The translations under genes and the position numbers were made by a program. Shown here piece after piece: positions 8,213 to 18,567 of a DNA stretch of 64,000 bases. Under the pieces are notes generated by a model, which saw only the letters and a list, made by a program, of their open reading frames with translations, was not told where the DNA came from and did not search any database. This DNA comes from Corallococcus macrosporus DSM 14697. Its GTDB lineage: Bacteria; Myxococcota; Myxococcia; Myxococcales; Myxococcaceae. The stretch covers positions 8,342,001 to 8,406,000 of the forward strand of contig NZ_CP022203.1 of NCBI RefSeq assembly GCF_002305895.1, given 5' to 3'. The stretch's first letter is position 1. Every line of letters starts with the position of its first letter.

Positions 8213-9943
8213 TTGACCTCGCTTCCCAGTCTGGTGTGGTCCTCGCGCGAGAGCATCCGCGCGCAGTTGATTTCCCTCCTGAACGCGACGCCGCCCGAGA
8301 GCCTCGACACGCGGCGGCGCATCGTCTGGATGCTCGGCAGCTTCGGCGGCGTCGAGCAACTCCCGCTCTTCCGCGAGCTCCTGCTCAATCCGAACGAGGA
8401 CTTCTACCTCCGGGACCTCGCGCTGCGCGCTGGAGCGAAACACGGCCTCGAACTCTCGGAACAGGAGTTCCTCCATCTCGACGCGGAGTCACGCGACCGC
8501 AGCGGCCCGGCCTTCGTCGTCCTCCAGTTGCTCTCCTTCGCACGGCTCGCGTCCTTTGGCCCCGCCATGGAGGAGGCCCTCCTTCGACTCTCTCCCGGGC
8601 TCCGCGCCTACCTGCTCGTCGCGCAACGTCGAAATCCCAGCGCGCCACAGTCCCCGAAGCGCTCCCGGCCGACAGGCGCACCCGTATCCCGGCTCAACCG
8701 AGGCTCCACGCTTCTCCCCATCCTCTCCCGGAGTGTCGTCAATCAGCCGCCCGCCTTCCCGGAGTGGCTCTTCGCGCGCTGGTACCACGCTGACCGTCAC
8801 CTCCTCCAAGAGGAGCAGGTGGACTCCTGCCAACGGCTCAACCTCTGCGTCGCGCTCGCATGGAGGGAGCGGCCTGAAGTCTGGCCGCTCTTCACGGAGT
8901 GGGCCGCCGAGGCCCCTGATTGGGATGAGCTGCGCGTGGACTGGGGCGTCTCCCGTGATGAGCTGGCTCGAATCACACGCACCGCCCCGGGGCTCCATCA
9001 GCGCGCCGCGGAGGCCCTGTCGCTCCCCCTGCCCGACTTGATTGCACATTGGGGCGAGGAGCCCCTGCTGCTCCGCATCGAGCGAGCCCTACGCACGGAG
9101 AGCATGGCCTCCAGGGTGCCCTGCCTCGTGGTGAAGCACCCGCATGCATACGCCTGGGCCAGGGACCTGCTGTTCGATTGGGACGTGGCTCAGCGCCGAG
9201 TGCTGTACCCCTTCCTCTGCGATGCCGTCATGGCCTCGGAGGTCCGGAGCGACTTGCTCGAGCACCTGTCGGACCATGACCGCTCCGCCGCCGTCCGCTG
9301 GGCGCTCGCCGCGGGGCGCTATCCCGGAAACACGGCACCCATCAACACGGTCCTCCGGCATGTCGTGGCTCATACGCCGACCGCGGAGGACCGCCCCCTG
9401 CTCCTCTCGGCGCTTCACGGCGCGAACGAGCAGATGCGCGGACTCGCGGTCTCCGGTCTGGTCGCGCTCGGCGAATCCGGCCCGGCCTGGACGGACACGC
9501 TCCGCGCCCTGGTCCACGAGTCCTCTCCCGACATCCGCATCCCCGCCGCCGCGGGGCTGGTCCAGCAAGGCCAGCGCGAATGGCTGACACTGCTCCGCCA
9601 TATGGCCACGGAAGCGCCATCCAAAGACGTGAAGGCCAACGCCATCCGGTGGCTCGGCCGGCTGGACGGAGGCACCAGCAGGGACGTGTTCGCGCAGGTG
9701 CTCGCCAGCGCCGCCACGTCAGGGGAGGACGCCCTCAAATCCTTCAGCCGCCCATTGGCAGTCGCTCCCGAAGTCGAAGCGGCCCTCGAAGCACTCTCCC
9801 ACGGAGGAACGGACGAAGACCTCTGCCTCCTGCTGAACGCGGGCCTGCGGCTGGGCTGCCCCCTCCTGTTGGAGGAACTGTGGTCCCACCACCTTGCACG
9901 CCCAGAAGACCGTATGAGCCACAACGAACCGGCGGGCGGGTAG
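8213..9943 (+). CDS. HEAT-like repeat protein, start uncertain
   Basis: A 576-residue protein from TTG 8213. The C-terminal ~350 residues are helical-hairpin repeats of HEAT type (LLSALHGANEQMRGLAVSGL, LRALVHESSPDIRIPAAAGL, MATEAPSKDVKANAIRWLG), the kind that forms protein-binding solenoids. The N-terminus also looks helical (LDTRRRIVWMLGSFGG). Upstream the same frame stays open only to a TGA at 8150. It contains LPACSQPVSPAG, which resembles a lipoprotein cleavage site, but no ATG or GTG. The IS remnant ends 174 bp upstream, so the original 5' end may have been damaged. There are no enzymatic motifs; a scaffold or regulatory role is possible. Confidence 0.65.
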   Translation: MTSLPSLVWSSRESIRAQLISLLNATPPESLDTRRRIVWMLGSFGGVEQLPLFRELLLNPNEDFYLRDLALRAGAKHGLELSEQEFLHLDAESRDRSGPAFVVLQLLSFARLASFGPAMEEALLRLSPGLRAYLLVAQRRNPSAPQSPKRSRPTGAPVSRLNRGSTLLPILSRSVVNQPPAFPEWLFARWYHADRHLLQEEQVDSCQRLNLCVALAWRERPEVWPLFTEWAAEAPDWDELRVDWGVSRDELARITRTAPGLHQRAAEALSLPLPDLIAHWGEEPLLLRIERALRTESMASRVPCLVVKHPHAYAWARDLLFDWDVAQRRVLYPFLCDAVMASEVRSDLLEHLSDHDRSAAVRWALAAGRYPGNTAPINTVLRHVVAHTPTAEDRPLLLSALHGANEQMRGLAVSGLVALGESGPAWTDTLRALVHESSPDIRIPAAAGLVQQGQREWLTLLRHMATEAPSKDVKANAIRWLGRLDGGTSRDVFAQVLASAATSGEDALKSFSRPLAVAPEVEAALEALSHGGTDEDLCLLLNAGLRLGCPLLLEELWSHHLARPEDRMSHNEPAGG

Positions 9944-10056
9944 CCGCCGACTCGGCAAAGCCAGACACCCGCCCAGGTGTTCACTCCCGGCAGTCCGGCG
10001 GACGGCCATGGCACTCCCGTCGCGGCCGTTGACGCCTTGCGATTAAGTTGCGCGCC

Positions 10057-10770
10057 ATGAACCGCGAATACCACCGCTGGTACAGCGAGCGGCTGCACCG
10101 CGACATGGAGCTGCTCATCTTCGGCCACTCGGGTGAGCCCGTGCTCCTGCTCCCGACGAGCAAGGGCCGCTTCTTCCAGGCCGAGGACTTCGGCCTCATC
10201 GGCGCCATCGCCGACCGCGTCCAGTCCGGCCGCTACATCGTGGTGTGCCCGGACTCGGTGGATGAGGAGTCCTGGTTCAACACCGCCATCCACCCGGCGG
10301 AGCGCATCAAGCGCCACCAGCAGTGGGAGGACTATCTCCTCCACGAGGTGGTGCCCCTGCTCAAGAGCCGCGGCACCGCCGGGCGCCTCACGCTGGCCGG
10401 GTGCAGCTTCGGGGGCTTCCACTCGTACAACGTCGGCCTGCGCCACCCGCACGTCTTCCGGCGCCTGCTGTCCATGGGCGGCAAGTTCGAGACGAACGAG
10501 TTCCTCGACGGCCACCACGACCCGGACGTCTACTTCCACTCGTGCACGGAGTGGCTGCCCAACCTCACGGACCCCGCGCAGCTCGCCGCGCTCCAGCGCG
10601 TGGAGATGGTGCTGGCGGTGGGCGAGCACGACTTCTGCCGCCCCTCCAACGAGCACCTCTCCAACCTGCTCTGGAAGAAGGACATCGGCAACCACCTGGC
10701 CGTGTGGCAGGGCGGCACGCACGACTGGCCCGTGTGGCGGCAGATGATTCAGCAGTACCTGCCCTGGTAG
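10057..10770 (+). CDS. Esterase-like alpha/beta-hydrolase
   Basis: A 237-residue protein of the esterase D/Fes-like type. The nucleophile elbow is AGCSFGG with Ser117. The acid is probably in VLAVGEHDFCRP and the His in QGGTHDWPVW. The motif ERIKRHQQWEDYLLHEVVP is typical of this group of putative esterases. ATG 10057 is preferred to the TTG three codons earlier. No signal peptide. It converges with the MATE gene 13 bp downstream. Substrate unknown. Confidence 0.75.
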   Translation: MNREYHRWYSERLHRDMELLIFGHSGEPVLLLPTSKGRFFQAEDFGLIGAIADRVQSGRYIVVCPDSVDEESWFNTAIHPAERIKRHQQWEDYLLHEVVPLLKSRGTAGRLTLAGCSFGGFHSYNVGLRHPHVFRRLLSMGGKFETNEFLDGHHDPDVYFHSCTEWLPNLTDPAQLAALQRVEMVLAVGEHDFCRPSNEHLSNLLWKKDIGNHLAVWQGGTHDWPVWRQMIQQYLPW

Positions 10771-10783
10771 CCGCCGCGTCCCG

Positions 10784-12181
10784 CTACGCTTCGACCGGAC
10801 GCAGCGCCCCCGCGCTCATCCGGTTGAAGCGCCACAGCAGCGCCACGGCCACGGCGATGAGGCCCGCGCACAGCCCCCACCAGATGCCCACCACGCCCAG
10901 GCCCAGCTTGAAGCCCAGCAGCAGCGTCAGCGGCAGGCCAATGGCGTAGTGCCCCACCATGTTGGCCAGGAAGGTGAAGCGCGTGTCGCCCGCCCCGCGC
11001 AGCACGCCCGCGCCCACGCCCTGCACGCCGTCGAACACCTGGAAGACGGCGCTCACCATCAGCAGCGGCACCACCAGCGGCAGCACGTCCTCGGGGGCGC
11101 CCGCCAGCTTCGCCAGGGGCGTGGGGAACAGCGCGAACAGCAGTCCGCCCAGCGCCATGAAGCCCGCGCCCCCCGCGAAGGCCATGAAGCCGCTCAGCCG
11201 CGCCTGCCGCCCGTTGCGCGCCCCCACCGCCCAGCCCACCCGGACGCTGCCCGCGTTGCCAATGCCCATGGCCACCGTGAAGGTGACGCTCGCGAAGGAG
11301 ATGGCGATTTGGTGCGCCCCCACGCTCGCCGGCCCCAGGCCCGCCGCCAGCACCCCCGCCAGCGCGAACACGCCAATCTCCGCGGCGAAGTGGAGCCCGA
11401 TGGGGATGCCCAGCTTCACCGCCTGGGACAGGTCCGCCCACACGGGCCGCCGCGTGGAGGACTCGGCGCCCGCCAGGGGCCGCGCCCGCACCGCGAACGC
11501 CACCACGCCCAGCTGCACCGCGGTGCACAGCGTCGTCGCCAGCGCGGAGCCCGCCACGCCCATGGCGGGGATGGCCCGCAGCGGCCCGAAGGCGGCCGGC
11601 AACACCTCACCGCCGAACACCAGCAGCACGTCCGCGGCCAGGTTGAAGAGGTTGGCCGTCACCGTCGCCACCACCAGCGGCCGCGTGTAGGCCGTGGACT
11701 GGCAGTACGAGCGCACCATGAGGAAGGCCAGCATCAACGGCATGCTGGGCGCCCGCCACACCAGGTAGTCCTGGGCGCCCGCCACCTCGGCCTCGCCAAT
11801 GCCGGCAAGCAACAACAGCGGCGGCGTCAGCAACAGCAGCGCCCCCAGCAGCACCCCCGCGAAGAGCGCCATCCAGCCGCCCTGCCAGAGCAGGCCCCGG
11901 GCCCGGGTGAAGTGCCGCGCGCCCATGGCCTGGGACATCATCGGGTCGAAGCCCATCATCAGGCCCATGCCGAAGCCGCTGACCGCGAAGAAGAGGCCGT
12001 TGCCCAGGCCCACCGCCGCCAGCGAGGCCGTCCCCGCGCGGCCCACCACCAGCGTGTCCACCAGCCCCATGAGCGCCTGCCCGCCCTGGGCGATGGCAAT
12101 GGGAATCGCCAGCCGGGCCAGCGCCCGAAGCTCGGTGCGGGGGGTATTCACGGAGGATGATGGCAACACGGCGGTGGACAT
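10784..12181 (-). CDS. MATE-family multidrug/toxin exporter
   Basis: A 465-residue integral membrane protein with about 12 hydrophobic segments in two similar halves, as in MATE Na+ or H+ antiporters of the NorM/DinF type. The N-terminal signature LARLAIPIAIAQGGQALMGL is followed by VDTLVVGRAG, where MATE proteins usually have V-D-T-hydrophobic-hydrophobic-G. FDPMMSQAMGA matches the conserved E/D-PLLSQAFGA region. ATG 12181 gives the usual length; starts further upstream would add a basic, unconserved tail. Substrate cannot be predicted. Confidence 0.9.
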   Translation of the reverse strand: MSTAVLPSSSVNTPRTELRALARLAIPIAIAQGGQALMGLVDTLVVGRAGTASLAAVGLGNGLFFAVSGFGMGLMMGFDPMMSQAMGARHFTRARGLLWQGGWMALFAGVLLGALLLLTPPLLLLAGIGEAEVAGAQDYLVWRAPSMPLMLAFLMVRSYCQSTAYTRPLVVATVTANLFNLAADVLLVFGGEVLPAAFGPLRAIPAMGVAGSALATTLCTAVQLGVVAFAVRARPLAGAESSTRRPVWADLSQAVKLGIPIGLHFAAEIGVFALAGVLAAGLGPASVGAHQIAISFASVTFTVAMGIGNAGSVRVGWAVGARNGRQARLSGFMAFAGGAGFMALGGLLFALFPTPLAKLAGAPEDVLPLVVPLLMVSAVFQVFDGVQGVGAGVLRGAGDTRFTFLANMVGHYAIGLPLTLLLGFKLGLGVVGIWWGLCAGLIAVAVALLWRFNRMSAGALRPVEA

Positions 12182-12337
12182 GGGGAGTGCGCCTATAGCG
12201 CCTTCCAGAAGGGAATGCGCTGCCCACGTCCGACGCCCCGGCGCCCCTCGCCTGACCGGAGGGCCTGACTTCACCTCCGGGACACGTCCCCCTGGGACAC
12301 CCGACGTCCCAGGGGGCAGGCCCCCGTCACCCGCGCG

Positions 12338-14467
12338 TCACGGCGCCCAGGGCCCGGACGGCGCCGGCGGCAGGAAGGGCGCGGTGACCAGCGGCGTCTG
12401 GAGGCTGTCCACGTGGGACACGCGAACCCCCGCGTCGGAGATGGTGTAGACGTAGTCGTCCGCCATGATGCTGCGGCGCACCGTGGGCTGCCAGTACCAG
12501 CTCCAGTTCCGGAAGTTGAACGCCTGGTACATGTCCCGCATGGAGACGGTGCCCACCGGCGAGAAGCCCGTGGCCGTGTCCACCCGGAAGACGCGCAGCT
12601 CGCTGCGGAAGCCGGACCAGTAGTCGTACGCGGTGTAATCCCAGTCCGTGAAGGGCAGCGCCAGCAGCCCCTTGGCGGGGAAGTAGGTGAAGGCCTTGTG
12701 CTCGTGCAGCGCCTCGCTGTGGCTGCTCATGGAGCCCAGCTGGTGCGTGAAGGTCTCCCGGGGGTTCGCCAGGTCGCTCACGTCGAAGAGCGACAGCTTC
12801 AGGGCGCGGCCCTCCCAGGTGCCGTCCTCGGCGCGGTGCTCGCCGAAGGTGAGCAGGTGCGTGTCCCCCAGCGGGTGGATGTACGTGGAGAAGCCCGGAA
12901 TCTTCAGCTCGCCCACCTTGCGCGGGTTCGCCGGGTCGCTCAGGTCGAAGGTGAAGAGCGGGTCCACCTGCCGGAAGGTGACCACGTAGCCCCGCGTGCC
13001 CATGAAGCGCGCGCTGAAGATGCGCTCGCCCCGGGCCAGGTCCTCGCTGCGGCCCAGCGCCTTCAGGTGCCCGCCCTCCTCGCGGAACGTCACCACGCGG
13101 TTGACCGTCTCCGGCGGTGTCCACACGGTGTCGCCTTCGTTGTCCGGGTGCGCCTGGGGCGGCACCTCCACGGTGGTGGCCACGCGCAGGACGCCGTCAT
13201 GCTCGTCCATGGCGAACTGGTTGATGATGAAGCCCTCCACCGTGCCGCTGCCCACGTAGGCGGCCTGGCCCGGGTCGCTGAGGTCGAACTTGTGGAGGTA
13301 GGTGTGCGTCGTCTGGCCCGCCTCCGGCCACCACCACCAGTGGCGAGACGCCACGTAGAGCGAGTCCTGGGACGCGTACACCTCGCCGGGCTGCCCCACC
13401 ACGCTGGTCCGGCCAGGCGATGAATCACTCGCGTCCAGGTTCAGCGACAGCACCGACACCAGGCCCAGCCCGGTGGGCCCGTTGGCGCGGTAGAACGACG
13501 TGCAGTCATACGACAGCGGCTTCACCTCGCCCTCCGCCGTCACGCGCCGGCCCTTCGGCAGCCAGTACTCCAGCGCCTGGGCGCGGATGCGCTGCTCGTT
13601 CTGCTGGATGAGCCCGTCGATATACGCGACCAGCCGGTCCCGGTCGTTGAAGAGCCCCGGCGAATACTCGGGATAGAGGCGCACGTCCGCCGGCCAGCGG
13701 AACCCGTCCGAGAACACCAGGCGCACCGCGCTGTCCACGCGCCGGGCGCTGAGGTAGCCACCGGGCAGGTAGATTTGCTCCAGCACCCGCGGCGCCTCCA
13801 GGTCCGCCACGTCCACCACCGTCACCTTCACGGTGTTGCCGGACGCGTAGCCACAGCCGAGGCCCGCGCAGTCCATGACCGGAACGTCCGCGCCGCCGCG
13901 GCCTCCCGCCGTCGTCCCTGGCCGGTCCTCGGCCACCGCCGAGGTGATGACCAGCCGGTTGCGCTCGGCGTCGAGCAGCATCTCGCGCGGCCAGCCCTCC
14001 ACTTCCAACGCGGCCGTGCGCGTGAGCTGCTCCGCGGGCCACGAGCGGTGGATGTAGAGCCGGGGGCCCGACAGCACGAAGATGCGCGTGCCGTCGTTCT
14101 GCACGAAGTCGGCCTCGTGAACGCCGGCCACCTGGTTGTTGGTGCCCGTGTAGTCGGTGGGCCGCTCGCCGCCTCCGGCGTTGTCCTCCTGCGGCATCGG
14201 CGCTCCCGTCGTGGGCGGCGACTCCCCTCCCCGGCCATCATCGGCGTAGACGTATTGCTTGTAGGCCTCCAGCGACGCGCGCATCTGCTTCGTCGCGGTG
14301 TCCTCGATGTGACGCTCCAGGGCCTCACAGCCAGGGAAGCTCTCCAGCCGGGCCTCCTGCTGCACGGGCTCGTTGTCGACCGGGGACAGCTTCGTGCCGC
14401 CCTCATCACACCCCGCCGCGACCACCGCCACCACTCCGGCCCAGCTCCAGCGTTTCCACTGCCGCAT
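12338..14467 (-). CDS. Beta-propeller lipoprotein (Beta_propel family)
   Basis: A 709-residue protein whose start at ATG 14467 follows AGGGAGGG. It has a lipoprotein signal (VVAVVAAGC, lipid-anchored Cys near residue 20) and then a large domain matching secreted proteins with a C-terminal beta propeller (Pfam Beta_propel). Typical motifs are VHEADFVQNDGTRIFVLSG, PREMLLDAERNRLVITS, FTFDLSDPANPRKVGELKIP and PLGDTHLLTFGEH. Members are extracytoplasmic and of poorly defined function. It is transcribed alone between MATE and the response-regulator gene, with its own ribosome-binding site. Confidence 0.85.
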   Translation of the reverse strand: MRQWKRWSWAGVVAVVAAGCDEGGTKLSPVDNEPVQQEARLESFPGCEALERHIEDTATKQMRASLEAYKQYVYADDGRGGESPPTTGAPMPQEDNAGGGERPTDYTGTNNQVAGVHEADFVQNDGTRIFVLSGPRLYIHRSWPAEQLTRTAALEVEGWPREMLLDAERNRLVITSAVAEDRPGTTAGGRGGADVPVMDCAGLGCGYASGNTVKVTVVDVADLEAPRVLEQIYLPGGYLSARRVDSAVRLVFSDGFRWPADVRLYPEYSPGLFNDRDRLVAYIDGLIQQNEQRIRAQALEYWLPKGRRVTAEGEVKPLSYDCTSFYRANGPTGLGLVSVLSLNLDASDSSPGRTSVVGQPGEVYASQDSLYVASRHWWWWPEAGQTTHTYLHKFDLSDPGQAAYVGSGTVEGFIINQFAMDEHDGVLRVATTVEVPPQAHPDNEGDTVWTPPETVNRVVTFREEGGHLKALGRSEDLARGERIFSARFMGTRGYVVTFRQVDPLFTFDLSDPANPRKVGELKIPGFSTYIHPLGDTHLLTFGEHRAEDGTWEGRALKLSLFDVSDLANPRETFTHQLGSMSSHSEALHEHKAFTYFPAKGLLALPFTDWDYTAYDYWSGFRSELRVFRVDTATGFSPVGTVSMRDMYQAFNFRNWSWYWQPTVRRSIMADDYVYTISDAGVRVSHVDSLQTPLVTAPFLPPAPSGPWAP

Positions 14468-14620
14468 TCGACCCTCCCTTTTCACTTCGGCCCCACTGGC
14501 GGCCCCCGGGCCTCGCCGGTGCCACGCCAGCGGCGGCCGGGACACCTGCCACCGGCGTGCCAGCGCGGTGTCCACCTGGGAAACCCAGGCCTCGCGGCCT
14601 GTTGCGGGCGCCGAGGTCTC

Positions 14621-15784
14621 TCAGAAACCTGAGGCGCGTGGCGCACCTGGAGCCGGAAAACCGAGGCCCCGCGGCACGAAGCGGACGAACTGCTGGGTGA
14701 GCACCGGGTCCAGGTGCTCCAGCCGCAGGCCCATGCCCACCGCGGACCGGAAGACGCCCTGCGGCAGGGGCGGGTTGGACCACGCCACCGTCGCCTCGGC
14801 GGTGCAGGGCGCGCGCTGTCCCGCCAGGAGCACCTTCAACGACAGCCGGGTGCCCTCGCGGGCGGGCGTGAGGGTGCGCACGAAGAGCGCCCCCGGCCCC
14901 GCGTCATGGCTGAAGCCCGACAGCGTCGCCCCGCTGGAGGGGGTGAACTCCACCACCGTGAAGAAGGGCACGCGCTCGGCGGCGCGCAGCGGCGTATGGC
15001 CGGGCACCAGCCGCGCCAGCACGCGCCCGAGCAGCTCGTCCGCGCCCAGGTGGCGCTTCTCCAGCAGCGGCGCGCCGCCCAGCGCCTGCGCCCGGGCGAG
15101 CACCTCCTGGGACTCCTCCGCGCGCGACAGCAGCACCAGCGGCTTGCGCGGGTGCGCGTCATGGAGCTTCGTGGCCAGGGCGAGCGCCTCGCGCGGCGTG
15201 CGCGACACGTCCACCACGAAGCCGTCCAGCCGCGCGCCGTGTTCGGCCGCCAGGTTCGCCGCGTCCCCCATGTCCCGGGCGTAGAGGACGTGGAGGCCCT
15301 CCTGCTCCAGCGAGCCCCCCAGGAAGGTGTGCAGGAAGCGCCCGCCCTCCACCAGCAGCACGCGGCGCCCGCGCGGCGGCCCCTCGCGGGCGCGCTCCCG
15401 GGCCTGGCGCACCGCGGCCAGCTTCGCCTCCAGCGCGCCCAGCGCCACCGGCTTGGGCAGGAAGTCATCGGCCCCCGCGCGCCAGCAGTGCATCACCTCG
15501 TGCGGCTCGCCGCCGGAGGTGAACATGATGACGGGCACGTTGCGCCCCGCCGGGTGCGCCTTCACCAGCCGGCACACCTCGTCCCCCTGCATGCGCTCCA
15601 TGCGCAGGTCCAACAGGATGAGCGCGGGGGTGCGCTTCGCCAGCTCGGCCATGCAGGCCTCGCCGCCCTCCAGCGCCACGGCCTCGCAGCCCAGCCGGGT
15701 CAGGTGCAGGCGCACCACCTCCCGGGCGGTGCGGGAGTCATCCACCACGAACACGGTGTCACGCGCGTTGGGAGGAGGGCTCAT
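14621..15784 (-). CDS. REC-REC-PilZ response regulator
   Basis: A 387-residue protein. Receiver 1 (residues ~10-125) has the acidic pair VVDD, phosphoacceptor Asp59 in LILLDLRM and Lys111 in LPKP. Receiver 2 (~140-260) starts RVLLVEGG, so one acidic residue of its metal site is lost; it keeps FVVDVS and LLEKRH. The C-terminal ~110 residues are a PilZ-like domain of the myxobacterial paralogous type (AREGTRLSLKVLLAGQ, GMGLRLEHL). PilZ domains can bind cyclic-di-GMP, but the RxxxR motif is not obvious here. It lies 70 bp after the Hsp70 gene on the same strand, so co-transcription is likely. Confidence 0.85.
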   Translation of the reverse strand: MSPPPNARDTVFVVDDSRTAREVVRLHLTRLGCEAVALEGGEACMAELAKRTPALILLDLRMERMQGDEVCRLVKAHPAGRNVPVIMFTSGGEPHEVMHCWRAGADDFLPKPVALGALEAKLAAVRQARERAREGPPRGRRVLLVEGGRFLHTFLGGSLEQEGLHVLYARDMGDAANLAAEHGARLDGFVVDVSRTPREALALATKLHDAHPRKPLVLLSRAEESQEVLARAQALGGAPLLEKRHLGADELLGRVLARLVPGHTPLRAAERVPFFTVVEFTPSSGATLSGFSHDAGPGALFVRTLTPAREGTRLSLKVLLAGQRAPCTAEATVAWSNPPLPQGVFRSAVGMGLRLEHLDPVLTQQFVRFVPRGLGFPAPGAPRASGF

Positions 15785-15854
15785 GCGTTCACGGATAGGG
15801 GGAAAGGGGTGCCAAGGCCACCGGCGCCCGGGGCCACCGTTGGGGGATGGACGC

Positions 15855-17681
15855 TCAGGCGCGAGGCTCCTGGCGACCGGACAACAACCGCGTGAGCTGC
15901 TTGGCGATGGTGGCGCACTGCGCCGCGTTGCCCGCGTCCAGGGCGCTGCGGCCGCCGTCCAGCAGGCGCTGCACCGTGCCCAGCGTGGCCTGCGCCTCCG
16001 GGCTGGGGTTCTCCTGCGCGCTGCGCTGGAGCAGCCGCGCCAGCTTCTCCCCGCGCTCCAGCAGCTTGCGGAACAGCTCCTCCGCGCGCTTCGCGTCCAC
16101 CACGCCCTGCGAGCGCGCGTAGTGGGCCTGCTCCGCGCCCAGCTTCTCCGCCTCGCCCTGGGGCAAGCCCGCACGGGCCTCCAACCGGACGGCCTCCATG
16201 TTGCCGGTGGTCAGGTCGGTGGCCTTGACGGACAGGATGGCCTCGCTGGACAGCTCGAAGACGACCTCCAGCGGCACGTCTCCGCGCGCGCCGACGTGGA
16301 GGCGCTTGAGCACCACCTCGCCCAGCTTGTAGTTCTCGTCCTGGAACTCGCTCTCGCCCTGGTACACGGGGATGCGCGCTTCCTGCTGGCCGGAGCTGCC
16401 GGGATAGAAGATGTCGCGCGCCACCACGGGCACGCCGGTGTTCTTCGGGATGAGCCGCTTCACGCGCCCGCCCATGACGCCCACGCCCAGGCTCTGGCTG
16501 GCCACGTCCAGCAGCAGCGCCTGGCCGGACTGGCGGATGAGCTCGTCGGCCTGCACCGCGGCGCCCAGCGCCACGGCCTCGTCCGGGTGCACGTCCGTGG
16601 AGGGGGCGCGGCCGAAGAAGTCCGCCACCAACCGCCGCACCAGCGGCACGCGCGTCATGCCGCCCACCAGCAGCACCACGTCCACCGCGTGGGGGTCCAT
16701 CTTCGCCTCGCGCATCACCGACTCGCAGACCTCGAGGCAGCGGCGCGACAGCGGCTCGGACAGCGTTTCGAAGAAGGCGCGCGTCAGCACCGTCTCCAGC
16801 TCCGCCATCCGCTTGCCCGGCGCCGAGTGGTCCCCCAGCCCGGCGACGTAGATGGACGCCTCTTCCTTCTCGGTGAGCTCGCGCTTGGCCTGCTCGGCGG
16901 CCACCTTCAGGCGGCGCAGGCTCTGCGCGTCCTGCGACACCACGTGGCGCAGCTCATCGTCCACCTGCGCCAGCAGCCACTGCACGATGCGCTGGTCGAA
17001 GTCCTCGCCGCCCAGCTTCGGGTCGCCGCCGGTGGCGCGCACCTCGAAGACGCCGGACTTCACCTCCAGGATGGACACATCGAAGGTGCCGCCGCCCAGG
17101 TCGAACACCAGCGCGTTGCCCTCGAAGCCGCGCGACAGGCCGTACGCCAGCGCCGCGGCGGTGGGCTCGTTCACCAGCCGCACCACGTCCAGGCCGGCGA
17201 TGTTGGCCGCCTCGCGCGTGGCCTGGCGCTGGTTGTCGTCGAAGTTGGCGGGGACGGTGATGACGCACTTGGTGACGGGCCGGCCGAAGTGCGCCTGCGC
17301 GTCCAGGGCCAGCTCGCCCAGAATCATCGCGGACACCTGCGTGACGGGCATCACCCGCCCGGCCAGCCGCACGCGCACGTCACCGGCGGGGCCCGCCACC
17401 AGCGGATAGGGCACCAGCGCCTTCGCCTCCTGCACCAGCTCCGGCGTGTAGCGGCGCCCCAGGAAACGCTTGGTGGCCCAGATGACGGAGTCGGGGTGCT
17501 CCTCGGCCAGGGCTTGTGCCGCGACGCCCACCACGCGCTCGCCGGCTTTGTTCACGCCCAGGGTGGACGGCGTCAACCGGCCACCCGCGCGCGCGGGAAT
17601 CAGGCGCGGGCGTCCGTCTTCCACGGTCGCCACGGCGCTGTTGGTAGTACCCAGGTCGATGCCGATGACGGGGTCGTGCAT
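15855..17681 (-). CDS. Hsp70-family chaperone (DnaK-like)
   Basis: A 608-residue Hsp70. The phosphate-1 loop is [11 protein letters not shown] near the N-terminus, followed by [26 protein letters not shown] and the adenosine loop [11 protein letters not shown]. The substrate-binding beta domain follows ([17 protein letters not shown], then [20 protein letters not shown]). The C-terminal part is shorter and less helical-lid-like than in DnaK. It lacks an EEVD-like or DnaK tail, and no dnaJ or grpE lies nearby, so this is a specialised paralogue rather than the housekeeping dnaK. ATG 17681 begins directly at the ATPase domain. It is divergent from atpH, with 191 bp between them. Confidence 0.85.
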   Translation of the reverse strand: MHDPVIGIDLGTTNSAVATVEDGRPRLIPARAGGRLTPSTLGVNKAGERVVGVAAQALAEEHPDSVIWATKRFLGRRYTPELVQEAKALVPYPLVAGPAGDVRVRLAGRVMPVTQVSAMILGELALDAQAHFGRPVTKCVITVPANFDDNQRQATREAANIAGLDVVRLVNEPTAAALAYGLSRGFEGNALVFDLGGGTFDVSILEVKSGVFEVRATGGDPKLGGEDFDQRIVQWLLAQVDDELRHVVSQDAQSLRRLKVAAEQAKRELTEKEEASIYVAGLGDHSAPGKRMAELETVLTRAFFETLSEPLSRRCLEVCESVMREAKMDPHAVDVVLLVGGMTRVPLVRRLVADFFGRAPSTDVHPDEAVALGAAVQADELIRQSGQALLLDVASQSLGVGVMGGRVKRLIPKNTGVPVVARDIFYPGSSGQQEARIPVYQGESEFQDENYKLGEVVLKRLHVGARGDVPLEVVFELSSEAILSVKATDLTTGNMEAVRLEARAGLPQGEAEKLGAEQAHYARSQGVVDAKRAEELFRKLLERGEKLARLLQRSAQENPSPEAQATLGTVQRLLDGGRSALDAGNAAQCATIAKQLTRLLSGRQEPRA

Positions 17682-17872
17682 GGGGGGCCGAGAGGACACC
17701 ACCCTACGGGTGTTCACACCAGCTCGCCAAGCCCCCTTCCCGCGCCTGCCTGCCGATAAGCGTCGCTTTCCCGCGCCTCGCTCCGGGCCAGCGGGCGGGC
17801 GCCCGGCGACAGGCCCCCCCGATGCCAGGGACGTTGCCCGGGGAAGGTCCCCGTGCTAAGGGCGCGACCGCC

Positions 17873-18421
17873 ATGGTGAACGTGTCGATCGCCCGCCGCT
17901 ACGCCCGCGCCCTCCTCGATGTCGCTTCGGAGGCGGGCCGCACTGACGCCGTCGCCGAGCAGCTCACTGCCTTCGCCGACGTCATCGCGAAGAACGCCGA
18001 GCTGACCGACGTGCTCGTCAACCCCGCCTACACCCGCGAGCAGCGCCTGCGGGTGGTGGAGTCGGTGATGAAGGCCGTCCCCGGCGGCCTGGAGCCCACG
18101 CTGACCAACACCCTCCGCCTGCTGGTGGACCGCAACCGCCTGGGTTACCTGGCGGACATCGCCCGCCTCTTCCGCGACATGGCGGATGCCCGCGCCGGCC
18201 GCGTCCGGGGCCACGTCACCAGCGCCGCGCCGCTCCCGGCGGACGCCCTGGCCCAGCTCCAGCAGACCCTGCAGCAGCTCACCCAGCGCAACGTCCTGCT
18301 GGAGACGCGCGTGGACCCCAGCCTGCTGGGGGGGGTCTCCGCCCAGGTGGGCAGCATCCTGTACGACGGCAGCATCCGCACCCAGCTCGAAGAGATGCGC
18401 CGCGAGCTGAAGCAGCGCTGA
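17873..18421 (+). CDS. atpH: ATP synthase F1 delta subunit
   Basis: A 182-residue OSCP/delta subunit. The N-terminal helical domain has IARRYARALLDVA. The C-terminal signature runs VTSAAPLPADALAQLQQTL and ends VGSILYDGSIRTQLEEMRRE, close to the family pattern G-x(2)-x-D-x-S-h-x-x-x-L. It forms the peripheral stalk joining F1 to Fo. ATG 17873 gives the usual ~180-residue length. Usually atpA follows directly; here a kinase-like gene and two gaps intervene. No Fo genes lie upstream in the window. Confidence 0.95.
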   Translation: MVNVSIARRYARALLDVASEAGRTDAVAEQLTAFADVIAKNAELTDVLVNPAYTREQRLRVVESVMKAVPGGLEPTLTNTLRLLVDRNRLGYLADIARLFRDMADARAGRVRGHVTSAAPLPADALAQLQQTLQQLTQRNVLLETRVDPSLLGGVSAQVGSILYDGSIRTQLEEMRRELKQR

Positions 18422-18567
18422 GCCTCGCCCGCTCGCCGGGCAACCAACGTTCCAGGTCGTCTGCATCACCCCGCAGTCCAGGGCTAACCTGTATTTCCAG
18501 TTGACCCTGACAGCGGTATACTCGCCAGCGGCGCGGGACAGACCCGCGCCGCCTGGACGACCTGACC

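Noticed and set aside
15327-17759. 810-residue plus-strand open frame
   Set aside because: It is antisense to the Hsp70 and REC-REC-PilZ genes, with His/Leu/Gln-rich shadow composition and no domain.
18501-18522. TTGACC with TATACT as a sigma-70 promoter before the pseudokinase
   Set aside because: The spacing is only 10 bp, far from 17; TATACT may still be a -10 alone.
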